From positions 267,013 through 331,012 of the forward strand of contig ML996702.1 in assembly GCA_010356995.1 (NCBI GenBank): DNA of 64,000 bases. The letters run 5' to 3'. This document shows, in pieces, positions 22,739-32,200 of the stretch (positions are counted from its first letter, which is position 1; each line of letters opens with the position of its first letter). The notes beneath the pieces were generated by a model. The model ran no database searches. It saw nothing but the letters and a program-made list of their open reading frames with translations, and was not told the origin of the DNA. Source of the stretch: Trichodelitschia bisporula. Lineage: Eukaryota > Ascomycota > Dothideomycetes > Phaeotrichales > Phaeotrichaceae. Position numbers and translations under genes: made by a program.

Positions 22739-23243
22739 GTGCGGTCTGCGTACGCGGTGACAGCTGGAACACGTTGGAATACGGCAATGCAGTCGCGAAA
22801 CGGCATGGCCTATCGGCCCTAATCTGGTCGCTTGCCTCGCTGAAGCGGCGGCTGGTGAACATGTGATGCTTGTGGAGAGCTCGGTAGATATGGTTGGCGG
22901 GTTCCCGGAGCATTGTACCTTATTCACCTTGGACTTTCGTGGGAAATTGCGGCAGCTTCTGTACTACAATCGAAGGCGTTAACGCGATGTTGTCTGTTAA
23001 ATTGGTTCCATGATAATGTGCAGCTTTGAAAGTGTATGAACATGATGTGAAGCGCCCGATATGAGGGGCAAGGACACCTTGGGACATCAAAGAGATCACC
23101 CTGGCTTTCAATTGGTTCGAGCAAGCCAGGGCGTCAGAACTGATCAACTTTCGACCTCAGTTGAGCAACAGCAAATACTAGCTGCCACCACTGCCAATAC
23201 TATGTACCCGTACGCAGTATAAATGTTGCGCGCATGTAGGGCG
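22739..23243. other. intergenic region between VMA3 and MOD5
   Basis: 505 bp without a supportable gene. It includes the VMA3 3-prime end and the MOD5 promoter. A TATAAAT-like sequence lies at about 23218, roughly 25 bp upstream of the chosen start. Confidence 0.45.
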
Positions 23244-24718
23244 ATGGTCTCAAAACTTCCGCAAAACCCACTGATCGCCGTCATCGGCGCAACAGGCACG
23301 GGAAAATCTCAAGTATGAAACCCCCCAATTCGAACATCAAGTATCTTATGCATGTAGTTGGCCGTTGAGCTCGCCATACGGTTTAACGGCGAAATAATCA
23401 ATGGCGATGCCGTTCAGATGTATCATGGCCTGCCCATCATTACGAACAAAATCACTGAGCCCGAGATGAAGGGCATCCCGCATCATTTTCTCGGCACCAT
23501 CGGCCTCGACGAACCGACTTGGACCGTAGGCACCTTTTTGAAAAAGGTTTTGCCGCTGGTGAGTTGTGCTCGCGGAGTAGAATACGGCGCTTATACCAGT
23601 AGATCGATGCCATCCACGCCCGCAACCGCCTTCCCATCCTAGTCGGCGGAACGCATTACTACACCCAGGCCCTCCTCGTCAAAAACTCCACCATAGAACC
23701 CTCTTCCGACGCCGAAGAAGGCGACCCTAGAACAGAATCCCCTTTCTCCATCCTCGACGCCCCCACGGAAACTGTCCTCCAGCGCCTCCGCGAAGTCGAC
23801 CCAGTCATGGCGGAACGCTGGCACCCCCATGACCGCCGCAAGATTCAACGCTCCCTTGAGATTTTCCTGCGTACTGGTAGGCCTGCGTCTGAGATGTATG
23901 CCGCGCAGCATGCCGCGCCTGACGATGCTGGATCTGGGGACGAAGAAACGGACCTTGCGGGGGGGGGTATGCGCTTCCCGACGCTTACCCTGTGGGTTCA
24001 CGCTCCGCACAACGTTCTTGCGCCTAGGCTTGATGCCCGCGTACACAAGATGTTGGAAGCGGGGTTGCTAGACGAAGTCCGCGCCATGGACGCCTATCGG
24101 ACAGACAAGTCCCGCATCGAGCCGGTCGACCTCACGAAAGGAATCTGGGCGTCCATCGGATACCGGCAATTCGCACCAATGCTGGAAGCAGAGCGCGCAG
24201 GGGCTGCTGAAGCCGAGGTCCTAAAGGGTTACAACGAAGGCATCGAAATGACGCAGGCGGCTACGCGGCGATATGCCAAGCGGCAGATCCGCTGGGTGCG
24301 GATCAAGCTCGTGAATGCGCTGGAGAGGGCGGGGGCGAAGGGGAATTTGTTTGCGTTGGATGGCGAGGATGTGGGGAGGTTTGAGGAGGGGGTTGTTAAG
24401 CCGGCGGTTGGGTTGGTGGGGACGTTTTTAGAGGGTGGGGAGTTGCCTGCGCCGGAGGTGGTGGCTGATGTTGCGGGTGAGATATTGGAGGCGCAGGCAG
24501 AGGATTTGAGTTTGAGGAGGGATTTGTGGGTTAAGAAGAGGTGTGAGGTTTGTGGGACTACGGCGGTTACGGAGCATGAATGGGAGAAGCATGTTAGGTC
24601 GAAGAGGCATGGGAAGTTGGTGGCGAAGGCGAAGAAGAGGGAAGGGGATAGGGAGAGGTTGGCTCTGAGGGAGGAAGGAAATCATAGGAGTGAGGTTGAT
24701 GATTCGCAGGAAGGTTAA
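23244..24718 (+). CDS. MOD5: tRNA dimethylallyltransferase (isopentenyltransferase)
   Basis: Predicted 461 aa from three exons: 23244-23312, 23358-23558 and 23603-24718, with introns of 45 and 44 nt. It adds a dimethylallyl group to A37 of tRNAs reading UNN codons. The N-terminal P-loop is GATGTGKSQ (about 15-22). It is followed by [25 protein letters not shown] and [13 protein letters not shown], the substrate and DMAPP-binding segments. [21 protein letters not shown] and [12 protein letters not shown] are also typical. The C-terminus carries a C2H2 zinc finger, CEVCG...[15 protein letters not shown] (about 403-427), found in eukaryotic Mod5/TRIT1. The third codon region downstream of 24300 is strongly G-rich. 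Cytosolic, nuclear and mitochondrial forms usually arise from alternative starts; which start is used here was not resolved. Confidence 0.95.
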
Positions 24719-25560
24719 GAGGCTTTTGTGCTCATCAAGAGGTTGTTGGGTACAAATGCTTCATTTTCCCGCTGGTATCATGATGATCACGTACTCAAAT
24801 TCGGAGACAAAGGGTGATGACGCTATCAAGAAGGTATCGTTTCTTCGATGCTAAGGTGGGTGTTTGAAGCGGCTTGGGATGAATGCAGGCTAATATGTGC
24901 TGCCAGCTGCGAGAACATAGTCCAATGGCAAGGCGATCAAGGCGGGATGTTTTTAGGCTTGTGTAAAGTGGGCGAGCAACAGAAAACTTCACCTAGCCAA
25001 GATAGTAATTCTAGCTCATCACGGAAGCACAGGCCATGCGATCCCGCCGCGGTCTTGTCGGCTGCCAACGCCAAGGCATACAGCCTCGTCCCCCTCCGAT
25101 ACACCACAACGTCAGCATCAAGCGCAACAGGATTAATCAAACTGAAGTCAAAGTCTCAATTGCTAAATACTAATGGATCTGCAAGCTCTTGAGAGAAGTT
25201 GTTGGCTGTGTCCTCCGTCGCGTGCAGTTGGAGCTGTCACTCGGGGTTGTGACGGGCCCGGTCTCTCGGTTCCCTTACCATTGTTCCTCAGACATCACCT
25301 CCTCACAATGCTAACCCCTCCGCCGTACCACGGACCCACGACGCCCAGGAACAACACTAAGCTCCCGGCTGTGCCTCAGTCTCTACCACTGATCTTTAGC
25401 ATTGTGGATCTTAGTATTGTCACCACGATGGCCCCCCACATAGTATTCATGTTTTCGGCTCAACTCCACCACACTTCTTCTCCTTGTCTACCACCTACAC
25501 AGATACCCAACACCGTGACGATATCAGACTTTCTCAACAGCTGTTACCGCTGCAAGTCAA
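24719..25560. other. intergenic region left of the LTR element
   Basis: 842 bp with no supportable gene. Given the insertion next to it, part of this stretch is probably the original upstream region of STE2, now about 1.6 kb farther from its gene. The stretch 25280-25540 is C/T-rich. Confidence 0.45.
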
Positions 25561-25566
25561 GCATAT

Positions 25567-25758
25567 TATTGACTTTGTGGAACTGGCACAGGCAACTGAA
25601 AAAAAGGGGAGAAGATAGTTGTATCGGATGCGGAGGAAACTATCTACTGAAAACGGCTTAAGTACTGAAACCGGAGAAAACATTGATCCGGTAACCTTTC
25701 AGTACTGGAGCCTTGGCACTAGCCACAAACCTGCCTACAGCCTCAACTGCCTCTCAAC
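25567..25758. repeat. left long terminal repeat
   Basis: 192-bp copy that begins TATTGACTTTGTGG and ends CTGCCTCTCAAC. It is about 97 percent identical to the right copy. The repeat does not show the usual TG...CA ends, so exact borders rest on the flanking GCATAT hexamers. Confidence 0.85.
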
Positions 25759-26048
25759 ACGGCCCTCCAAATCGCTAGCTCAGCCGTGATCCACGAGGTC
25801 ATTGACATCTGAATTGTTATTGTCCTTGATGTCGGTGACGTCATACGTCTTGACGTTGAAGTAGTAAGCGGCCTGAGGTGGCGATTTAACCAAGCAAGCG
25901 CTCCCGAAAGAGCCCCTGAATACCCTCTCGGAGTCACGCCGCAAGCTTCGAGAGCGCGCAATCGTCAATCGTCAATGGTCTCCGGAGGGCCTCGGATCCT
26001 CATCATCACAAGCCACGGTGTCACCGTAGAGAGAGAGGGATCGCAATC

Positions 26049-26618
26049 ATGGCACCAATCACCTTCTCAGACGAGGAAATCGACGATATCGCTTTCGAAG
26101 TCACAAGCTCAGAACGTTCAGCTGACGTCATCCTGGACCAGAAGAGTCAATGGAGCAATTGGATTAGATCAGTACAAGCTAAATTCGAAATCTGGTGTGT
26201 CTGGGGACATCTCGAAGGACGCGATTCAATAGATCTCTCAATTGGCGATCATCAACGACTCGATTATGCGCTTCGCTTATGGCTTCTCAAAGGGATCTCA
26301 AAGAAGCTGCACTGGATCCTTAGGCAAGATAGATACGCTATCTATTCGAGTCTAGAAGCGTTCGCATTAATCAGGAAGCTTCGTGGGCTGCCGCCACCGA
26401 TGCCGAAGCAAATCACCCCGCAATCCAAATCCTCCCCGCAAGGGATTAAGCAAGAAGGACCCCCCCGCAAAACACCCGAAACCATTACCGAGCAAGAGCT
26501 CAGAGGATCAACGCCAGCCAGAGAGTCACCGGCAGAGAGTGGACGACAGAGCGTCCCATCGGAGACGGCAAATACGGTAACGATCGAGTTAGCAAAGCAA
26601 GAATCCACGTGCAGTTAA
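26049..26618 (+). CDS. 189-aa protein inside LTR element, possibly gag-derived
   Basis: ATG at 26049 opens a 189-codon frame inside the element. The first about 120 residues are compact, with several Trp residues and helix-like segments (QWSNWIRSVQAKFEIWCVWG, then RLDYALRLWLLKGISKKLHWIL). The last 70 are Pro/Ser/Glu-rich. The Trp-rich layout and position recall the capsid part of copia-type Gag proteins, but there is no zinc knuckle, and I do not recognise a definite family. It is the only long frame in the element. The following frame (about 26620-26990) is interrupted. Whether it is translated is unknown. Confidence 0.5.
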   Translation: MAPITFSDEEIDDIAFEVTSSERSADVILDQKSQWSNWIRSVQAKFEIWCVWGHLEGRDSIDLSIGDHQRLDYALRLWLLKGISKKLHWILRQDRYAIYSSLEAFALIRKLRGLPPPMPKQITPQSKSSPQGIKQEGPPRKTPETITEQELRGSTPARESPAESGRQSVPSETANTVTIELAKQESTCS

Positions 26619-26992
26619 GCCCTAGAACTCAACTTAATCGACCAAGCGCCAGTCACGCCGGAAGCTTTTATCGCAATCATCGAACCAACGGCAGCCACGG
26701 GGCCGCCGGTATTACGCGATCAGGGGCGCAGGCGACGTGACGTGAGCTTAATGGACGTAAAGTCGGAGACGTCTCCACAGCCAAACGCTTCAGCAAAGCA
26801 ATTTGAGCCTCAGCGTCAGTCTACGGCAACGGCTAGATCGCTCAACGCAATCAGGCTTGCAGTTAGAGCGATTTCCTGCATCTCAGTCGCAAGCTTCAAG
26901 TGCGCTTTTGACGTGTTTATCGATTCTTCTCAGATAGCTGAATGCGGAAGAGGGTCCCCTAGTAGCCGCGGGAGCACCAGGGACTCATAACC

Positions 26993-27183
26993 TAATGACT
27001 GTGTAGAACTGGCACAGGCAACTGAAAAAAAGGGGAGAAGATAGTTGTATCGGATGCGGAGGAAACTATCTACTGAAGACGGCTTTAGTACTGAAACCGG
27101 AGAAACATTGATCCGGTAACCTTTCAGTACTGAAGCCTTGGCACTAGCCACAAACCTGCCTACAGCCTCAACTGCCTCTCAAC
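26993..27183. repeat. right long terminal repeat
   Basis: 191-bp copy of the left repeat, starting TAATGACTGTGTAG and ending CTGCCTCTCAAC, followed directly by GCATAT. It forms the sequence just upstream of STE2 and may therefore supply or disturb promoter or leader elements there. Confidence 0.85.
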
Positions 27184-27237
27184 GCATATCCTCTCTCTGC
27201 CATACTTCACTTCCTCTTCACCCTCCAACCGGACATC

Positions 27238-28375
27238 ATGGACTCCGCACCAACCTTCGACGTCCTCTCTCAACCTCTTCCCATCCTCCTCCGGGACGGC
27301 AAAACACACGCCAACCTAACCCTATCCGCAATTGAAGCATACGCTTGGAACCGCAGCAACACCGCGCTCGTATACGGCATCGAACTCGGCCTAACCATCT
27401 ACGCCCTCCTCATCGCCTACATGTGCACGCGGCCCGAAAAGCGCAAATCTCCCATCTTCATCCTCAACATCTTAGCCCTCATCTTCAACACCATCAAGGC
27501 CGGCTTCGCAGCACACTACATCAACGGGCCCTTCCTCGAGCTCTACGCCATTCTTGCAAGCGACTTCTCCCGCGTGCCGAAAGGGGAATATGTCTGCTCT
27601 GTCATCTTGGTCGTGTGCAAGTTTCTCGCCCTGCTCTGCACGGAAGGCAGCCTCGTCGTCCAAGTCCATGCCGTGCTCGCGACGACTACGGCCCGGCAGC
27701 GGCTCTGGCTGCTCATGGCCACTGGATTCTTTGCTCTGGCTGCCGTGGGCTGCGGCTTCGCCCTAACCATTTTCAGCGCCATTGCAATCATGCACACTAC
27801 GGTGACTTTCACCGAAGCCAAGGTGACCTTGGCGGCTGGTATTAGCATCATGGTCAGTATCGTGTTTTTCATGATAATCTTTGTATGGAAGCTGGGGTTT
27901 GCCATATGGCAGCGCCGGCGGTTGGGGGTGCGGACGTATGGGCCTATGGAGGTACTGTTTATTATGGGGTGCTGTACTATGATTGTACCGAGTAAGTTTA
28001 CACCTTTTCCCTGTCGACGATATTGAGTTAGGACTGACCTCTCTAGCTATCTTTTCGATAATGCTCTGCATTACCGACCTCCCGTTCATCCCGACCCTCA
28101 CCCTCACTCTCACCGCCACCATGCTACCCCTTTCTTCGATCTGGGCCGCCGAGGGCATCAACCACGGAGCTGTACCCACATTTGAACAACACCCCGCGAA
28201 AGCTCACGATCCCGAGGCTGGACTTAAGCACGTCGAAGATCCGGTCATGACGCCGGTGCGGCCGATTTATGATGATTCGGTGCTGATGTCGGGGAGCACT
28301 GTGCAGACATACGTGGTTCGGGGTTCGAATGGCCTGGATGTCAACAAGAAGCTGCCGAAGTCCCCTCTGACCTAA
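27238..28375 (+). CDS. STE2: alpha-factor-type pheromone receptor Ste2 (GPCR)
   Basis: Predicted 360 aa from two exons, 27238-27991 and 28047-28375, with a 55-nt intron. Seven hydrophobic segments are visible, the first near residues 36-58 (ALVYGIELGLTIYALLIAY), in line with a class D fungal GPCR. Family hallmarks are the CTRPEKRKSPIFILN loop after helix 1, LGVRTYGPMEVLFIMGC leading into helix 6, and LTLTLTATMLPLSSIWA in helix 7. The cytoplasmic tail is short (about 75 residues) and Pro/Asp-rich. The receptor detects the peptide pheromone of the opposite mating type and signals through the Gpa1 G protein. An LTR element ends 54 bp before the ATG, so expression may be altered. The reading frame is intact. 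Confidence 0.95.
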
Positions 28376-28687
28376 GCGAGTGCCTGGATGGACTGAGGCT
28401 GTGCGAGATGATGTCGAGTGGGTGGTTCAATCCTGGTCGTGCCTGAGGGCTTGTAGAGATATTGATGTGGCAAATGTGTTTCTGTAGTGATAAATGTTTA
28501 TGAACTTTTACGTCGTTCTTTGACTTGCTTGCTTTGCTCTTAGTGACTATCTGCTCCAAGATGTAGCCGTGTACATCCCACCCATTTTAAGCGTTCAGAA
28601 AATCCCATGTAAGGGGTTAGGGATTTCAAAGACATAGTATTTGGGGGAAAAACCTTGCAGTCAAACTCTATAACGATGAGAAGATCC
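28376..28687. other. convergent 3-prime region
   Basis: 312 bp between the ends of STE2 (plus) and the oxidoreductase gene (minus). AT-rich in its middle; it probably holds both polyadenylation regions. Nothing else is seen. Confidence 0.45.
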
Positions 28688-29463
28688 CTACTCGGCTTCT
28701 CTGAGAACTTGCTCCAAGATGCGAGCATATTCGCCCACCTCCCGAGCACCCGTGGTGGCGAAGTCACGCTTCTTGCCTTCGATCACGATATAAGGCACGC
28801 CATCAATTCCGGCGCCAGCCTGTTGGCGAATCAGCAATTTGACTTCCCGCTGTCCGATACTCTCATCTGCGACGAAAGCTTCAGCTTCATCGGCCGGGAT
28901 GCCCGCATCAGTAGCCGCTTTCAGCAATGTCGCGGGTGATGAGGGGTGTTGGGCGTTCTCAAAGTACTGAGTGTAAAGTGCTAGGACGTTAGAACCCAAC
29001 TCTTGCATGCCAGATGGGCTTACATAAGATGATCTTATCAGCAATCTCAGGTCCCTTCTCCTTCTGGTAGTGCTGAATAAGGCGATGGGCATTGAGGGTA
29101 TTTGCGGCGATCTGCCCCTCAAACTTGAAATTGATTCCACAGTCCCTCCCATACTCGGTCATGATCGTGCGCATCATTTTCATGCGCTCTGGGGACATGT
29201 CTGGTCGCTTCTTGCGGAAGTACTCATCCAAGGGTTCACCTCCTTGGGAGGCTTGCGGGTTGAGCTGGAACGGAAAGTACTTGATAGTGTATTGGACCGG
29301 AGCATCGGGATGAGCGGCGTAGAATTGCCGTAATGCTTCTTCGAGCCTCCGCTTCGCGAGATATGTCCTACTTTCTTTAGCCGAGGCTGGATGCGAGGCT
29401 GCAATTCTCATACCATGGACAGACAGTGTCCAGCGTGAATGCGATTTGCGATTGAAACGCCAT
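28688..29463 (-). CDS. DsbA/FrnE-family thioredoxin-fold oxidoreductase
   Basis: Predicted 228 aa from three exons: 29463-29414, 29367-29024 and 28980-28688. The spliced N-terminus reads MAFQSQIAFTLDTVCPWTYL. The rest has the DSBA-like layout of FrnE proteins: a helical insert with NPQASQGGEPLDEYF, RMKMMRTIMTEYGRDCGI and NTLNAHRLI, and the closing strand GVPYIVIEGK containing the cis-proline. The active site is CPWT; the second Cys of a CXXC pair is replaced by Thr. That is common in the fungal FrnE-like group and makes a glutathione-transferase-like or isomerase role more likely than dithiol oxidation. No signal peptide is seen, so it is probably cytosolic. The ATG lies only 266 bp from the divergent helicase start. 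The substrate is unknown. Confidence 0.9.
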
Positions 29464-29729
29464 CTTGACTCCCCAACATGTACCGCTCGCGGAACTGAGT
29501 GAAATAAGTCACTTTCCCTCACATCACACGGCTTCACCTCCGCCTTAAATGGCGTGTCCGCCTTAATGTCCGCCGGCTTATCAATCAAACCCGACATTCA
29601 CTCCCAGCCTCGAGCAAGGATCCATAGCTTGCGCCACACCCCCGCCAAACCGTGTGGCACAACCTCACCCCTCACCCCCCCCCCACCATCACCAACCTCG
29701 CGCTCCCCCACATCGTCACGAAGCCCAAA
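29464..29729. promoter_or_regulatory. compact divergent promoter
   Basis: 266 bp separate the divergent starts of the DsbA/FrnE-like gene and the helicase gene; both promoters must fit here. No TATA box is evident. The right half is C-rich on the plus strand. Confidence 0.55.
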
Positions 29730-32200
29730 ATGCCCACCCCAATCCCCCCCTCGATTACCACTTTCACAACCACGCAGCTCACCCTCCTCGCCGCCGAGCT
29801 CGCCGCCGAAACCGCCCAGTCAACTGCGCTCCTCGCAAGCACCGCGCCCAGCGCCCTCGCCCGCGCCGGCCTCGCACTCACGAACTTAACCCTCGCCAGC
29901 CAGCGCACTGGCCTCGGCGGGCGGATTGTCCTTGAGCTCGAGCCTGATTCTGCGGTTGCGGGCGCGGAAGGAGAATTACCTGAGCATGGACTGAGGGTTG
30001 GGGATATTGTGGCCGTGCAGGCGCAGCCCGCGGGCGCGGCGCGGAAGAAGGAGAAGGCGGAGAGTAGGGAAAGGGGCGTTGAGGGCGTGGTGTGTCGTGT
30101 ACAGGCGAAAAGTGTGCATGTTGCGCTTGAGGGGGACGAGGTTGAGGTTCCGGGGGGGAAGCTGTGGATGTGGGTTTTGAGGCCTGGGGCGTGCGTGGTG
30201 CTGATGCGTGTAGTGTCAAGGTGGCTAATGATGTCACGTATAAGAGGTGAGTGTGAGCTTGGTTATAAGGGCGATACGCATCTGACGGTCCAGAATGACG
30301 TACACGATGAAGGACATGAACCGCCTCTCCGAAGCAGCATACACGCCCGTCATGCGCGTCGCCTTTGGCCTATCTTCCACCTCGCCCGTCCCCAGCGACG
30401 TCCCGGTACCGACATGGCTCGATCCTACGCTCAATGCCTCGCAAAAGGAAGCTATAGCCTTCGCCCTCGCGTCGCGGGAAGTAGCCCTGATCCACGGCCC
30501 GCCCGGTACAGGCAAGACGCATACCCTCATCGAGTTGATTTTGCAGCTGGTGCAGCGCAATCAGCGCGTGCTCGTCTGCGGCCCGAGCAACATCTCGGTG
30601 GATAATATCGTTGAGCGCCTGGCGCGGCACAAGGTGCCGCTCGTGCGCCTCGGGCATCCTGCGCGCCTGCTGCCCGGCGTGGTCGCGCACTCGCTTGAGG
30701 TGCTCACCCGGACGTCGGATGCGGCGGCTATAGTGGCTGATATACGGAAGGAGATGGATGCGAAGCAAGCCAGCTTGAAGAAGACGCGGAACGGGCGCGA
30801 GAGGAGGGCGGTGTATGGTGAGCTGCGCGAGCTAAGGAAGGAGTTTCGCGAGAGGGAGAAGAGGTGTGTACGGGAGATTGTGGCGGGGAGTAAGGTTGTG
30901 CTGGCGACGCTGCATGGGGCGGGCGGGTTCCATCTCAAGGGTGAGAAGTTCGATGTCGTTGTCATTGATGAGGCGAGCCAGGCGCTTGAGGCGCAGTGCT
31001 GGGTGCCTTTGATCGGGGCGGGGAAGGTGGTGCTTGCGGGTGATCACTTGCAGCTGCCGCCGACGATCAAGAGTCTCAATATGAAGGAGACGGAGCCTAA
31101 GGGGGCGAAAGGCAAGGAAGAAAAGGGCAAGAAGGAAAAGGGCATCACGCTGGAAACTACGCTCTTCGACCGACTCCTGGCGCTACATGGTTCGTCGATC
31201 AAGCGCATGCTCACAACACAGTACCGCATGCATGAAAAGATCATGGCCTTTCCGTCTCAGGAGCTCTATGAAAGCAAGCTCGTCGCTGCCGATGCTGTGA
31301 AAGCTTGGCTGCTGAAGGATCTCCCATTCGTGGACGATACAGACGATACACGCGAGCCGCTCGTCTTCTGGGACACGCAGGGCGGCGACTTCGCGGAAAA
31401 GGACGAGGACGATACCCAGGCGACGACTCTGCTCGGCGACAGCAAGAGCAACGAAGGCGAAGCGGCGCTCGCGCGATTGCACGTGGCGAGGCTGGTGGAG
31501 GCAGGTGTTTCGCCGGCGGATATCGCGGTGGTGACGCCGTACAATGCGCAACTGGCGGTGCTGGCGCGCTTGCTGAAGGAGGCATATCCGGGGATCGAAT
31601 TAGGCAGTACGTTGTTCCCACTTGATACTTGCTGCTTGGGGCTTGAGTCGCCACTGTCCTCCCGTCCCCACGTGGGAACGCAATCGACTTGGCAGAGATA
31701 GGCACGATGTGCTCCCGGGATGACCCTTGCGCTCGATGTTCCGGGCCGCGACAGAGCTAACGCACGGCAACAGGCGTGGATGGGTTCCAGGGCCGAGAGA
31801 AGGAAGCCGTGATTGTCAGCTTGGTGCGCAGCGGCGGCGAATCGGTGGGCTTTCTGGCGGAGAAGCGGCGGCTTAACGGTGAGGCTGTTTTTGACAATGT
31901 CGTTGGTTGATCTGAAGGGCTGACGTCGAGCGTGTCGGCAGTGTCCATGACTCGGCCGAAACGGCATCTATGCGTTATAGGTGACTCGGCGACGCTTGCG
32001 AAGTATGTTTCCTTTTAACTCTACTGCTCTGCCGTTGTTGTTAGCGTATTGGTGCTGGCTGAAGCCGGACAAAGCTCCGGTATGGGTTGTCGAGAGGCTG
32101 ACGATCTCCTAGGGGAAGTGGGTTCTTGAAGCGCTGGATGGCGCATCTCGAGGAGCACGCGGATTTGAGATATCCGAGCCTGGATGATATCGGCGCGTAG
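29730..32200 (+). CDS. HCS1: superfamily 1 DNA/RNA helicase, Hcs1/IGHMBP2 type
   Basis: Predicted 679 aa from six exons: 29730-30169, 30214-30246, 30294-31606, 31774-31878, 31942-32002 and 32113-32200. Splicing restores [16 protein letters not shown] after exon 2 and [21 protein letters not shown] after exon 4. The N-terminal barrel domain precedes [13 protein letters not shown] (Q motif), the Walker A loop [10 protein letters not shown] (about 226-235), [10 protein letters not shown], the Walker [13 protein letters not shown] (about 381), [24 protein letters not shown] and [17 protein letters not shown] (motif VI). The C-terminus ends [17 protein letters not shown], as in Hcs1. It lacks the R3H and AN1 domains of human IGHMBP2, as fungal members do. 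A 5-prime to 3-prime unwinding activity is expected. Position of the start ATG within its Thr/Pro-rich leader is the main uncertainty. Confidence 0.93.

Larger units (their letters stand above)
25567..27183. mobile_element. short LTR element (1617 bp), TRIM-like or non-autonomous
   Basis: Two direct repeats of 192 bp (25567-25758) and 191 bp (26993-27183) bound a 1234-bp interior. They differ by six substitutions and one single-base indel, so insertion is fairly recent. The hexamer GCATAT lies immediately outside both ends (25561-25566 and 27184-27189), which fits a target-site duplication. The interior holds one 189-codon frame and no reverse transcriptase, integrase or protease motif, so the element cannot be autonomous. 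I could not find a clear tRNA primer-binding site after the left repeat, nor a strong polypurine tract before the right one. It ends 54 bp upstream of the STE2 start codon. Confidence 0.85.

Noticed and set aside
25173-25661. 162-codon plus-strand open frame running into the left LTR
   Set aside because: It is low-complexity and crosses the element border; no domain is visible.
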